A model generated the notes under the pieces. It had not been told where the DNA came from. It saw only the letters and a list, made by a program, of their open reading frames with translations, and did not search any database. 64,000 nt of DNA from Neoechinorhynchus agilis (lineage: Eukaryota; Acanthocephala), in NCBI GenBank assembly GCA_051530055.1, contig CM121341.1:15500001-15564000 (forward strand), in the 5' to 3' direction. A program made the position numbers and the translations under genes. Positions 10,690 to 21,425 of the stretch are shown piece after piece; positions within the stretch are counted from its first letter, which is position 1; every line of letters begins with the position of its first letter.

Positions 10690-12210
10690 ATATTTCGTTA
10701 ATCCCGTCGGACTTTAGGTCTAAAAGGTAACTCAGTGATGACTTTATCCTAAGTTTTAGCCTATAATCCGCCTTATATTACTGGAATGTGTCACGATAGT
10801 CAGTGTACATTGCTGATTCGATGTCGAGTGACTCACCACTGCAGAGCTTTGGTAAGTTTTCTTATTCAATAGCGTTTCGATGCTCACCAATCGTGCGTCG
10901 TAGATTGTTAGTCTGCCCAATGTAGGATTGTGGGCAGTCTTTACAGTGTATGTCATAGACGCACCCTTCCAAGATGGAGTTGGCTAATTGATTAACAATG
11001 CCGGACAATTTCTTGCCGGCTCTGCAAAAATGTATGCATTTTTTTGTTGGGCCGTTATCCGATCTCAGGATTCGATTTTTACATCGGAGTTCCATTGATC
11101 GTTATTGAATGGAACTTCAACGAAAACCCGTTCTTTGGGTTCGTATTGCTTTCCGAAGGAAGCATAGCGTACGTCCCGAATACAGCAAGCTATCTTGCTA
11201 TCCGGATAACCTCTCTTTACCAACATCTCCCTCAGCAAATATAGTTCATGGTGTAGGAGATTCTGATCAGAGCAATATCGAAATGCTCTGTTTACTAAGG
11301 TTCTGATCCTCGCTACTTTGTAAGATACTGGTTGGGTAGAGGTCCCATTGTACCACACCGTGTGAAACGTTCCTTTTTCAATACATCGTGGTCCTATAAG
11401 TTGAGTTTTGTCGTCTTATGATAACATCCAGAAACGCTAAGGAAGATGCTTTTTCCATTTCCACGTCCCATTGTATGTATTGGTTCTTCGTGTTCAGCAG
11501 ATCACTGAATTCATCCTCAGAAAATGTTGACCGCTTCATCAGGATGAACGTGACATCCCTTTCCCATTCCTGTATATAGAGCTCCGCCAATGCAGGCGAC
11601 AGTGGACTTCCTAAGTAATTATCTCCATTCCACTTTGCTTAAGTTCCACGTGCCATTTTATTCCAGGATTGGAATCGCAAGCTCAATTGCTTCTTCAGTT
11701 GGTTAATTAATAAACATTGGTCTAATATCCGCTGAGAGCCCTGCAATTGGTCGCTTTTGATTGGATCTTTATGCAATACCCAATGAGAGCCCGACCAATA
11801 ATAGCAGCTCATTCCTCATACAGTAGCAAGGTCACCAGAAAGTTGGCAGGTTTTCTCCGATCAAAATCTCGAGGGCAGTGCGAACATGGTAACGTCAGCC
11901 TATGATTTTCTAGAGAGAATCAAATCCGTCAATTGGACAGACGATATATGTTATACTACCTTCAGTAGGTGATACGAACCCAAAGAACGGATTTTCGTGG
12001 AAGTTATAATCTACGACGCGGGATTATTGGGCATCGAAACGCCGACAACAAGAAAACGGATCAAGGCTGTGCAGTGGTGAGTCACTCGACATCGAATTAG
12101 CAATGTACATTGACTATTGTGACATATTTCAATAAAATAATGCAGATTATAGGCTAAAACTCAGCATAAAGCCAAACCTTTTAGACCTTAAGAAGTCCGA
12201 CGGTGCGGAC
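10690..12210 (-). mobile_element. Penelope-like element, degenerate, in foldback arrangement
   Basis: Minus-strand PLE. Reading upstream to downstream, the RT motif SPLSPALAELYIQEW is at about 11610-11560, then LAFLDVIIRR, then the thumb region VNRAFRYCSD and EMLVKRGYP (11065-11358). The GIY-YIG core follows: VYDIHCKDCPQSYIGQTNN and IGEHRNAIE (10862-11000). Frameshifts and stops break it. The plus strand at 11980-12210 carries a second, internally deleted copy of 10.7-11.15 kb in inverse orientation (GTGAGTCACTCGACATCGA at one end, its complement at the other), so the whole unit can fold back. Confidence 0.9.
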
Positions 12211-12741
12211 GGAATATCGAATCAATAAAATTAATCTCTATTTTCTCAATCACCAAACAAAATATAACAAGCTTTGTCTTTGTTGGCAGACGGCAAGAAT
12301 ATTCACATTTAAGGGATCCTTAATACAGATGCGTGGCAGTTTTAAGAAGTTCTCCTTCGAGACTTCAAAACGCTTGTCTGCTTTGAGAAGAATCCCAACT
12401 GCGCCTAATGTAATTTACATATTCCGCAGAAAGATCATGCCGCGTATTTATGTCAATGAGTTCAAAATCTTACTGAAGTTTCTCAATATGACAATGCTAT
12501 CTTTTCGATAAAGTATCTGATAATATTGTTTTGATGGCTGAAATCTCAGCTTTTATGGCGACGACGTTACTCTCTTCTCAAAGTCTTTGTCTTTTTTGCA
12601 TATAGAGCATTCATTTTGGCAAACGAGTTCTAAGTTTTGCCGAAGATAAATTGGAAGGCCACTTACAGGTCCTTAGAAGAAACTCAAGATTCCCATGGAC
12701 GTCTTTATATCCTTTCTTCGGCATAATCAAACCAAAAAGTT
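12211..12741. other. Intergenic, no gene recognised
   Basis: About 530 bp between the PLE and the receptor gene. Short ORFs only. It presumably includes the receptor promoter; no clear element is visible. Confidence 0.4.
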
Positions 12742-13604
12742 ATGATTCTATTTCAAGGATGGTTCGTCTACTTTAAATTTATTTATTTTGTAGCTTTATC
12801 ATGTACAACATTCGGTATATGCCTTCCGCAGTTGTCCTCGACGCTATATGGTCGAATGAGGGTGCCGTATCCTTCAAAATCATACAGCAGCTTTTTCTGT
12901 ATCATAAACTTATGGAACTCTCTTTTCGTCGCGTGTTTTAGTACCGTTCCTGACTTCTATGTCCGATATTATGGCTCGCCAGTACGATGCAAACTTATGA
13001 CTTTTGTTACAGTAAGTGGCTCCTTCAGCGATTTCGAGAACTCTTGGTAATGAAACCGCTTGAGGGAGTCACATTAAGCTGCATAGGAAATTCCACGCTC
13101 ATTCTAATGATCATCTCGATACACCGATTGTACCTTTTGAAGTCCGGAATCGCCCTTCAACAAGAATTGATGCGACAATCACTAATTGGAGTTCTTGTTT
13201 GCACACTAATTTCAATGGTAACCAGCATCCCCGCTGTGTTGGGCGTACAATTTACAAATGGATTCTGTTCGCATTCCGTACCTGCGATGGAAGTTACAAA
13301 AATCGTTCAATTGACGGTCGTGCCTTTAGGTTCCTTACTTACTTCTGCCTTACTCGGACTATTCAGTCTTTATTATCGTTCATTAAAATACCCTTCTATT
13401 CGATCCAGTAAAACCACGAAACGGATGTACCGAAACCTCTTGAAGCAAATCGCTCCTCTCAGTCTCGTTTATGGTCTATTTGGCTACTTTGGAAACTATA
13501 TTCCGCGAATCGAGGATAGTGCAGTACCAATCAAAATCTTGAGAATGGTCAGCGATAGTATCTGGCATTTTAACACAATGATCGTTTCTTTGACATTGAA
13601 GTAG
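12742..13604 (+). CDS. Seven-transmembrane receptor, probable GPCR (nematode serpentine-like)
   Basis: Two exons, 12742-13011 and 13065-13604, join in frame across a 53-bp GT-AG intron (GTAAGT donor) to give 269 residues. The protein is almost entirely hydrophobic, with seven predicted helices: about residues 4-28, 48-72, 91-116, 131-155, 168-192, 219-240 and 247-268. After helix 3 comes ISIHRLYLL, which sits where DRY-like motifs occur in GPCRs. There is a basic loop (SIRSSKTTKRMYRN) before helix 6. The N-terminus and tail are very short, as in many nematode chemoreceptors. I cannot place it in a named sr family. An unrelated small multi-pass protein remains possible. It would sit in the plasma membrane and sense an external ligand. 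Confidence 0.7.
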
Positions 13605-14290
13605 AGGATAAATTTGGAACATAAACTTATTTAAATAATATTTATTTTTATTCAAGAATTAACACCGTGATTACTAAATCGTCGATGATCTCATATAAAT
13701 GATTCACTGTTTTCCCTTTGAGAGTGCTTTCTTAAAGTCAATTCTGTAGCTATTCAGTGATTTTTAACCCCGTAGTTTCGCAAATACTTTACGCCTTAAT
13801 TGTAAATAGGACTGATAACAATTATCGAATTGACTTGAAGACGATTTAGTTCTGCCCTTTAAAATGATAATTTCATTCTAAAGGTGAACTTATTTTGAAT
13901 AACGGATTTAGATGACAGGAAAATTTTATTTTCAACTAAAATGATCTTTTTTTTTGAAAAATTGCGCCAAAAACCCTTTCCAAATCGTTATGTTCAACGT
14001 TTCGGCTTGCTTAGGTGGTGGAGAACGATCAAATCGGGCGACTAGGGTCAGAGTGTGCTCAATTTACTATGCGCTATAGAAGCATAGAACCTTCTAAGGC
14101 ACGGATCGGTTTTTAATTTTAAACAAACATTTTAACGCGTAGTGCAAAAACCAAACAAAATCAATGGATATTTTCTTGAAATCAGCAACACTATATGCGG
14201 ATGGCTACAAAAATGACATTCAATATCAATTTGTGAATACTCAAGTTTTATTCGTTTATCTATCATTTTAACAAATTTTTGTTTTTAAAT
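13605..14290. other. Intergenic, no gene recognised
   Basis: AT-rich spacer after the receptor gene. AATAATATTTATTTTTATT just after the stop could serve 3'-end formation. No other feature seen. Confidence 0.4.
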
Positions 14291-14725
14291 GGAAACTTGA
14301 GTGGCTACTGTAATGATAAATAAAAATCTTTATTTTCGAGCTTTCACCGTCTTACGACTACCTCAGGAATCTACACAACAGCGTGGAGCTGTGAAGTGTG
14401 TCATTTGTTGCATTGTCAGCTGATTTTCTCGACCGCATGTATATATTTCTTTTATATTGATGTAAATTAGCACTTTCGGCGGTCGGAGATACTTTGTTTT
14501 ACATCAGAGAAGTGATGTTACCACTTAAATTCGGATGAAATGTTAAGAGTTCGTACATCTCTCCGGATGCTCAGATACCTCCAGGAGGCAAGAAGCCATA
14601 AGACGGTGAAAGCTCGAGAATAAAGATTTTGTTTTTCTTTATCATTCCAACAGCCCAACAAGTGTCCATTTAAAAACAAAACTTAATCATTCATGCTGCT
14701 GGAAAAATCAAGTGGTATTCACAAG
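14290..14725. repeat. Interspersed repeat related to the 59.2-59.5 kb foldback
   Basis: Contains GATAAATAAAAATCTTTATT near 14310-14335 and its near-complement after 14610 (AATAAAGATTTTGTTTTTCT), so the ends are inverted. The interior has CGACCGC..GGCGGTCG and ACATCAGAGAAGTGATGTTA, shared with 20.49 kb and 59.2-59.5 kb. Related end sequence is found at about 23.14 kb and 31.95 kb next to PLE remnants, so these are probably PLE-derived. Confidence 0.65.
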
Positions 14726-14957
14726 ATTATTATTTTAATGAAAACGCTGTTCTGATTTAACAAAAGCAGTTCGTTTTCGAACGGTGCCTGACTCCAATAA
14801 ACAACCCATTAAAATCCGCCGATAAAAGATTTCTTCAATTAAAGTAGGCAAATTATGAATTAGCAGACTCAATTTTAGAATCGTTTTAAATATGTCTTCC
14901 AAGTTAGAGCGAATAAAAATTGAAACTGAAACGCTATTTTGTAAGGATGTTCATCAT
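14726..14957. other. Intergenic, no gene recognised
   Basis: Short AT-rich spacer with nothing recognisable. Confidence 0.3.
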
Positions 14958-15191
14958 TTACTCAAGATAACTTATTAAAATTAACAAGTTTTGGAAAATA
15001 ATGTTCTGTGGAGCCGCGGTTTTCTTCACGCTGGCAGCATTCCCTCGGTTTACTGCGAGGGAGATGTTTTGTTTAAGGAATGCTGTCGAACGCGGGTCCC
15101 TTTCCATCGCCATCGACTTCTTTGCTATATCGGATACAAGCTGAAGTGCGGATTCTCCGAGAACCCCGAACGTTTCGATCCCGAAAGGCAC
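14958..15191 (-). mobile_element. Retroelement family C, C-terminal domain fragment
   Basis: The minus-strand reading has MPFGIETFGVLGESA followed by ISLAVNRGNAASV. This pattern (FVPFGVETLG..., then QRxSLAxxRGNAAS) is the extreme C-terminus of a widespread metazoan reverse-transcriptase polyprotein. Only this tail is present. Other fragments of the family are at 20.8, 35.1-35.6, 46.6-47.2 and 52.7-53.1 kb. Confidence 0.7.
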
Positions 15192-15424
15192 AAAATGGAG
15201 GTTACACTCATTTTAAGATAAACAGAGCATTTCGGAAAGCTTTAGAATCGCACTTGAACCTGTTAAAGTTGTACAAAACAATTACAATTTTTAACTCTGA
15301 AATTAAAACCTATGGCGATGTATCTGAAAACAAATGCGTTTAAAGCTGTTCTCTGATCAGAATGGGAACCGCAATTGTTTAATTTTCAAATTTGAAACCT
15401 ATGGTCAAATTTTAATCCCAATGT

Positions 15425-15590
15425 CCTCGACCGTCATCCTCCGGATCCGTCATCCTCCGGATAAGTCATCCACATCGGATCTGTCATCCACTCCGCATCC
15501 GTCATCCACATTCACTTCCGAATCCGTCATTCACCACTCCGGATCAATCATCCACTCCAATTTCAGGATCCGTCATCAACTCTAAAGTTA
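15425..15590. repeat. Minisatellite, about 16-20 bp degenerate unit
   Basis: Roughly nine imperfect units of a sequence like CCGTCATCCACTCCGGAT in tandem (GTCATCC or TCATCCAC recurs at irregular 16-23 bp spacing). A plus-strand ORF runs through it with a Ser/Thr/Pro-rich reading, but with no homology or upstream coding potential I treat it as non-coding. Confidence 0.75.
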
Positions 15591-15727
15591 TCACGAGGAC
15601 CCAGAGGTACATGGATCCTCTTTTTAAACAAAATAAATAAAACGTGTTGTTGAAGTTCGGCTTTCCCTGGCTACCCATCAAAAATCGATTTGTTTTTCTT
15701 AAAACCTGAAATTATAAAATATGTCTC

Positions 15728-16357
15728 TTAAGCATTCCCATAATTGAACTCAAGGAACTTCCTCAAGTTCTGATTTGTACTGAGGGCATAAACAAACTCG
15801 TCTTTTGATATTTCGCGATTTCCGTCACAATCCATTTCGCTGGTAAATCGAGCTGCAATTCTTGATACATCTGCGTCGGACATGTTATGATTATCCTTCA
15901 ATTTGATTAATCCTGTAATCGCTTTCCTTAGTTCCTTTTCGGTCACGGCATTGCTATCATCGGCATCAAATATGTCGAACAGAATTTTTGCCCTTTCCAC
16001 TGGATTAGCTTGATATATAAGTCAGCGGTCAGTCTATTTGTCCATGATCCATTCTAAATAAACGCCCGCTGCTCTAAATGCATTTGGTAGGAAATATTCC
16101 ACAAATGAGATTCCGCCGGAATTGTCCGTATCGAAGTATCGGAAAACGACATCGGCTATATGTTCCACATTTGCATTCGGATACTTTATTTTAAATCTGT
16201 TGATGAAAGTTTCCTTGTCCATAATTCCACTTGGAGCATAAGTTTTAAATCGGTGATAGCTTTCCCAAACGTTTTTTTCGCTGCATTTCGTTGATTGGCT
16301 AAGCATCTTCATCAACTTTTCGGTTGGTTCCTTCTGCGCATTTTGACGGGCACCCAT
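15728..16357 (-). CDS. EF-hand calcium-sensor protein (neuronal calcium sensor/recoverin-like)
   Basis: Two coding segments: 16357 to about 16064, and 16008 to 15728, about 190 residues, the usual size for NCS proteins. The start MGARQNAQ has glycine at position 2, so N-myristoylation is possible, although the usual Ser/Thr at position 6 is Asn. EF-hand loops visible: FDTDNSGGISFVEYF (canonical), FDADDSNAVTEKEL (position 6 is N instead of G) and MDCDGNREISKDEF (divergent). The first, degenerate EF-hand has a CPSG-like YAPSG. The C-terminus NLRKFLEFN resembles the NCS tail. The join is odd: the 55-bp gap has GT and AG ends, but splicing there shifts the frame. A GC-AG junction two bases upstream keeps it. 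KChIP- or visinin-like assignment is not possible. Confidence 0.83.
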
Positions 16358-16698
16358 TTCGTCTTATCAAAGCACGTAGAAATGTTGCAAAGAACTTTAA
16401 ATGTGCAATGAACGCTTCACTGATGAGCAATAGAAAACGCGCAGTGAGTTGGGAATCTACTCTTAAACTCCTAGTAACTTTTTGCCGCCTCTCTGATGCA
16501 CGCAATAAAATTATGGATAATTTTAAGGAAGGTTTTTGAAAGTTTGAAGTGTAGCAGATTAATAATTTAGGGATAATTGTTCCCTGGACGGTATTTTAAT
16601 TAACAATGTAAAATTCGGTCGATATTTTAAAAATAAAAATATGCCGGTGTTAATAGGACAACATTCCTAACGATGCTGAAAGATTTATTTCGCAGGTA

Positions 16699-17217
16699 TC
16701 AATGGTTAGAAATAATCTTAGTCCTAGCATTGAACAGAACCATAAAATCGGAATGCATTGAACACGGAATTCGCTTTAAACTTTTTAAATATTCATTCGA
16801 TTGCTTTTCATATGATTCGCATAAAATTTTATAATGAAATTCTTTTGCCTGACAAAACATAGCTCTAACCATCAATGCTAAGTCAATCTCGTAGACATTC
16901 ATTCCAAATTTAAGCATTTCCGTTGAAACTTCATTAATGTCAACAAGTGGAAAAAAGAACTAACTCAGGTAGCAATCGATAATGTCCTTGAGGTCATTAT
17001 CGATTGAATTTGTTTCGATTGTACTAGAACCCGCAATTTTTTTCAGGATAAATTCGACGCGAAGGGAAACTCGGTGGTATTTTAAGTTAATCCGAGCCGT
17101 TGATTACTTCAATCCAAAAGTTGGCTTTTTCCTACTGGTCATATAAAACGGAACCATTATTTGATGTAGTATTTCGGTGAACACAAAAGTAAAAAACAAT
17201 GCTAAAAATACCAGTTG
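16699..17217 (-). CDS. Orphan protein, three candidate exons
   Basis: Not recognised. Three segments, 17217-17136, 17069-16965 and 16928-16699, join in one frame across GT-AG introns of 66 and 36 bp. The reading begins with a hydrophobic stretch (LVFLALFFTFVF), which could be a signal peptide or membrane anchor, and continues VPFYMTISLRVEFILKKIAG, then DNDLKDIIDCYLIS, then MLKFGMNVYEIDLALMV. It has four or five cysteines in the later part. The coding look and clean splice phases are the only support. The true start is unresolved: there is no ATG upstream of the hydrophobic stretch in frame, so a 5' exon may be missing, or translation may begin at the internal ATG ahead of TISLRVEF. Confidence 0.42.
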
Positions 17218-18299
17218 CTAAACTTGTCAAATCGTCGTCCTCAACCATCAATTAAGATGTTCTTCGTCTTTCTAGACTTTACACATCAATGATTATACCT
17301 TATTAACTTGAACACATCACAATGGAACATCTCATAAAAATCATATACAAAAACTAATCTTTGCCATCGATTATCGCCTAAATCGCTAAACTAAGGACAA
17401 TCGAAAAGATAACATGCGGTTGAGATATCAATCGAAAATCAGCCAACTGATCAACATGCGGGTGAACGAACCGATTTTCGTCGACATGATCAAATACACT
17501 GCGAACCAAGAGACGATAAAATCGTTAAAACACGAGAATATACTTTGCTTGTCCGTCTGTTGTTAAGCCTTCGAGCATGGATAGAGCAACCCACTTACCG
17601 GAAGATTTTATAAGCGCAGAGTATGAATTGCTATCCAAATGGTGCTCAAATAACGGGACGAATTGATTTCCTCACTTACTTTATTCTATTTACTTTTGTG
17701 GATTGCGTGTGTTTTTCAGCAACCCAAAGAAGCAGTGAATCTTCGAAATAATGGACCAAAATAAATTTGTTTTCAACAACGTAAATTTCTAAAATAAAGA
17801 CAATCGAAAAAATTATCGAAGGATTTTGAATGGATAACATGTAGCAAACGAAATTTTGTGTTTTCTCAAAACTAATGAATATCCAACGAAGAGCGAATCT
17901 TTTATTAGGGTGGAAATATTTTAATACAAAACACCGTTCTTAAAAACATACCAAGAAATGCGAAAATGATTTCTTTTGTCTTATATTAGAAGCCTCAAAT
18001 TGCTCCGAGGGCAAAGTGATGACTTATAGAGTACCTCGAGTGCCTCATAGCCAGAACTTGTTTAAAATGGTAAAAATAATAATAAACAACAAGCATAATA
18101 AGAACGTAATGCTCTACAAACTTTCTCAAATCCATTTATTACAAATGTGATGTAGTCAATTTAAGTACCGTAGTAACGTCAACAAGGGTATCGATATGAA
18201 GCTTTATTTTATGAAACCAATCTCGGTGTCGCTATTGCAAGTAGAGTACCGACTTGTTAACTTTCATGGAAAACATTGTAGGAATCCTTGCCTTTCTAG

Positions 18300-19375
18300 A
18301 AGCGTGTAGAAATCTGGTGGTGATTCACAAGCTCAATTTGCAATTCCTCTGCAGAATTGTCAATTTCTATAGCAAATAGCGTCGAAAAAAGTTGAAATTG
18401 TGGCTCCCGTAAAAGTCTGCAAAACGCAAATTAAACTATTGGTGTAACTCAAACAATAAATCTGCATATTCTTTCAAGCATTTGGGTTAAACTTTGCCCA
18501 GGGAATTTAGAGCTGAGAAATTTGCAAAGTTGCTTCATCCATAAACATAATTGAACTCTGAAGGATTTCACACTGTCGTACATCTGTGTAATAACCTCTT
18601 GTTTATCTTGAAGCCTAATGTTCAGTGTATTGAAGTGATCCGAAATTCAGTTAAAAAAGCAAGGTTGCATTGAATTGTCAAAGCAGTCAGTAAAGGAACT
18701 GCCTTTTTTTTAATTGTACGTTGGCGAAACCTGTCCCCGGTGTTATCGATACTCATTTATTTTCGAGATATTTCACAAGGTTTTCCTTGCCTTTTCAGTT
18801 GCTATTGTTTCCGAAGAAAAATTTATAGTAAGCTGTATCAAATTTACCCCGAGGACAATGATATATGACATTATTTTTAATTGTCATGAATGAAGCGATT
18901 TCATTTCTAAGTGTAAACAAAAACGCCTGCAAAAAAAGACCTGAATTATCCGTGGTTCAACCCTCGGGAACGTATATAATTTACTGTTTTAACTACTACA
19001 TCCATCACCTTTTTCATCTGTACATTTTAATACAAAGGATTTCTTGGTGGAAATAATAAGCTGTCTGTGGCTAAAGGCAAGTTATACTTCTCAGTGCATT
19101 TTTTCAGGGCTTCAAATAAATCACGTCTCTTCAATGGCAATAGTTCCACCGATTATTCTGTCACATTTAAATTGCGAACCACGCCTCTTATAAACACAGA
19201 ATCGGTGCTCTCGTTGAGAGCAATTGATAATGCTTCAAACCCCCCTAGCCGTTTCAGTTAATTGCTTCTCCATATTTGCTGCTAAATCTGTAATCCTATT
19301 GGCTACTTTATTGGGCGATAAGCTTATGTCGTCAAACAGTTTCTTTTGATTGTTAAAAGACATTCTTTAATGAGC
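18300..19375 (-). pseudogene. hAT-like transposase pseudogene (GTF2IRD2/ZBED5/FAM200-type)
   Basis: Reading the minus strand across frame changes reproduces the order of this transposase-derived family. ISLSPNKVANRITDLAANM is at about 19330-19270, then SIALNEST..FIRGV, then EALKKCTEKYNLPLATD. HQEILC and VVVKTVNYIRSRGLNH follow at about 19030-18960, then NLAFLTEF/LNTLNIRLQDKQEVI near 18640-18580, VKSFRVQLCLW near 18560, and FNLRFADFY near 18430-18400. Multiple stops and shifts show it is dead. The 5' zinc finger and 3' dimerisation region are not visible. It is a genomic parasite relic rather than a host gene. Confidence 0.85.
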
Positions 19376-19513
19376 GAACCCAATTTAAAGGGCCGTGATG
19401 ACTTTGTAATCATCTCACTTAATTCAGAACTGCCTTACAGAATCCTCGTTGAACTGGTTAATTTTGATAAAGAAACGTTGTTTGTATTATGCTGATTTAA
19501 ATACCCTTCTAAG

Positions 19514-19900
19514 TTGAATAACTTTATCTTCGTATGCGTTAAATTTCTTCAGCGTACAACACAAGTGTCGAAACGAATAAGAGGCTTTTTGAAGATCATC
19601 TTGGTAGCATTGAACATGTTATCAAGTCTGGACTGGATTTCTTCGACAGGTCAAATAATTTCGGGACGAGAGTTCTTACCAAGTACACTAATTTTTAGTT
19701 TGATGGTCAGAACTATGATCAAAGATATGATGTTGCCATGGGGAGTCCATTGGCACCTCTCTTAGCCGAAATCGGCAGCAGAAGCACATTAGTGTAAATC
19801 ATGGTGTCTGATTATGGCTGCGATATGTCGACGACACAAGTATGATTGGAGAACCTCTGTTTATGAGTTTAAATGAAAGAGATCCGAACGTACAATAGTG
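19514..19900 (+). mobile_element. Penelope-like element reverse-transcriptase remnant
   Basis: The plus-strand reading YDVAMGSPLAPLLAEIGS (about 19727-19780) is the PLE RT motif before the catalytic site. A frame later, LRYVDDTSMI (about 19820-19850) supplies the YVDD catalytic motif. The upstream reading FDGQNYDQR matches the usual sequence before VAMGSPL. Only the palm is preserved. Confidence 0.87.
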
Positions 19901-19986
19901 TGTTTTAATTGAGTATAAAGGATCTTTGTAATTCCTTAGCACTTTATAATTGCGTAAATCGCTGCTTAATTTTCTAGGTGCATGTC

Positions 19987-20132
19987 TTAATTTTAGATAA
20001 TTTAATTTGACAAATACGACCTAGAGTTTATTTATTTGCCTAACTTTCGCCGTTTTACGGCTAAAACAATTGCCCAGTTGAAACCAAATAAACTCTAGGT
20101 CGTATTTGTCAAATTAAATTATCTAAAATTAA
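19987..20132. repeat. Foldback element, 46-bp arms
   Basis: TTAATTTTAGATAATTTAAT and the following sequence through CGACCTAGAGTTTATT is repeated as a near-perfect reverse complement after a spacer of about 54 bp, which itself contains GCCGTTTTACGGC. It could form a long hairpin. No coding capacity. Confidence 0.85.
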
Positions 20133-20660
20133 CCTTTGCACTTTGATTACCCGATGATCTGATGGCTTCCCATGGACGGTCTATCGTAAGGTGACGTACC
20201 ACTTGGCTTGGTGCCCATCAGCACAGCCGGTTTCCTTCAAAATTTGCAGAATTCGATCCTTTGTCAATAGAGCATACCGTTATTGCTCAGATAACTATTG
20301 ACTCGGGTGTGAGCTGAGTGAGGTTAGGATTTTGCTCAGAAGTAGAGGATATCCCACGAAGCATGTGGGGCACTGTATAAGCGATGCGAACTATGCAACC
20401 ATCAAAAGGCGTTTTTGATAAAGAGAGAATATTTGTGGAATCTCTTCCTCGACTTTTTTAGTTTTTCCTCCTTGGCACACAACCACATCGACATCTTACA
20501 TCAGAGAAGTGATTGAATCACTTAAAAAACTGAGCCATACGGTAAAGATTTTGTACGCATTTCTTCGGATTCTCAGATATCTCTCGAAGAGGCAGCACTC
20601 ATCAGTGAGTTTCCAAATTAAAAACTTGGAATTTTAAGTTTAAAAGCTCATTAAAGTTTT
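20133..20660. other. Repeat-derived spacer
   Basis: No gene. Around 20490-20600 it carries ACATCAGAGAAGTGATTGAA and GGATTCTCAGATATCTCTCG, shared with 14.50-14.60 kb, 44.08-44.13 kb and 59.3 kb repeats. Confidence 0.45.
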
Positions 20661-20945
20661 TCAAACGTGCGGCCGAAATATCGCACTACAATAGTTTACA
20701 ATATCCGCCCTAATATCGTTGAATTCAGAATGACTTCGAAGAACTACGTTACTCAAAATACTATTTGCATCCCGCAAAATAGAACAGTTCGACGAAATCA
20801 TTATTTTGTTTCCTTTGGCGTCGAGACACTCGGGTCGTTCGGCAAAGCGGTTCATGACCTTGCCAAAGGACTGCCTATCTCGACAATGGGAAGGGAACGC
20901 TGTATCCTTGGGAGATCCATAGCGGCTTCTTAAATTGTACAAGAG
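20661..20945 (+). mobile_element. Retroelement family C, C-terminal fragment
   Basis: The plus-strand reading RNHYFVSFGVETLGSFGKAV and onward matches the C-terminal FVPFGVETLG signature of family C. It is 5'-truncated and frame-broken. Confidence 0.6.
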
Positions 20946-21029
20946 CTAAACGTTAATAAAGGAACCAAAAAACTCATTGTTACCAAGAAAAAAACGACCT
21001 TTATTATTCATTTTTTTCTCTTGCAAAAA

Positions 21030-21425
21030 TCACACCCTATGTGGATAAAGCATGATTCGTACCCTGCTACCGATGGCACACGGAGGGAGATTCCTGGCGA
21101 ATTTCGCCCTTACCGCACCGCTGTTTCCATGAGTTCTGATAATACGGCCCCATATAACGCGGACTTTGGTAGGATAAGGCTGGAGCCACTGACGGCGTTT
21201 TTTCTTCTTTGCCTTGTAAACATAAGCACATCGCTTTCCAAGATAGAATCTCGCTGATTGTTTATCATGGACGCCTCGAATCTTCAATAACGACTGATTC
21301 TCTTGCTGTTGATGACGTGATCGTCTGTAACCAGTGAACAGTCCCTTCACGTACAACTGGCTAAGAGGACCTCCTTTCGCGTACTTTCTAGCGATTCGAA
21401 CTTGATGTTCAGATGTCGATTCCAT
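21030..21425 (-). CDS. RPL35A: 60S ribosomal protein eL33 (L35a)
   Basis: 131 residues, single exon. A component of the large cytosolic ribosomal subunit. The core is clearly eL33: [14 protein letters not shown], then [49 protein letters not shown] and the C-terminal [12 protein letters not shown] chose the ATG at 21425 ([19 protein letters not shown]) because an N-terminal extension ending in GPLxxLYVK is typical of nematode eL33, whereas vertebrate forms start closer to the core. The longer open frame upstream has no homology. One stretch ([13 protein letters not shown]) is expanded and basic relative to the usual sequence. It is intronless and complete. In compact genomes ribosomal protein genes are often intron-poor, so it could be functional or a retrocopy. 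Confidence 0.95.
   Translation of the reverse strand: MESTSEHQVRIARKYAKGGPLSQLYVKGLFTGYRRSRHQQQENQSLLKIRGVHDKQSARFYLGKRCAYVYKAKKKKRRQWLQPYPTKVRVIWGRIIRTHGNSGAVRAKFARNLPPCAIGSRVRIMLYPHRV

Noticed and set aside
14495-14640. Repeat end read as another hammerhead (CCTGAGGTAG..GAAAGCTCGAAAAT)
   Set aside because: The core lacks CUGANGA (the last position is T) and stem II cannot be drawn convincingly; too degenerate to claim.
15425-15590. Regular short repeats resembling a CRISPR array or a Ser/Pro-rich protein
   Set aside because: Units are adjacent and degenerate without unique spacers, and this is an animal genome; it is a minisatellite. The protein reading has no flanking coding sequence.
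17414-17666. Two short plus-strand ORFs that splice in frame across a 25-nt GT-AG interval
   Set aside because: A 75-residue product with no homology. The interval would be shorter than any other intron here and could arise by chance; no start or splice context supports it.
20661-20942. Minus-strand 93-residue ORF opposite a repeat
   Set aside because: It is the antisense of retroelement family C sequence; the plus strand carries the recognisable FGVETLG reading.
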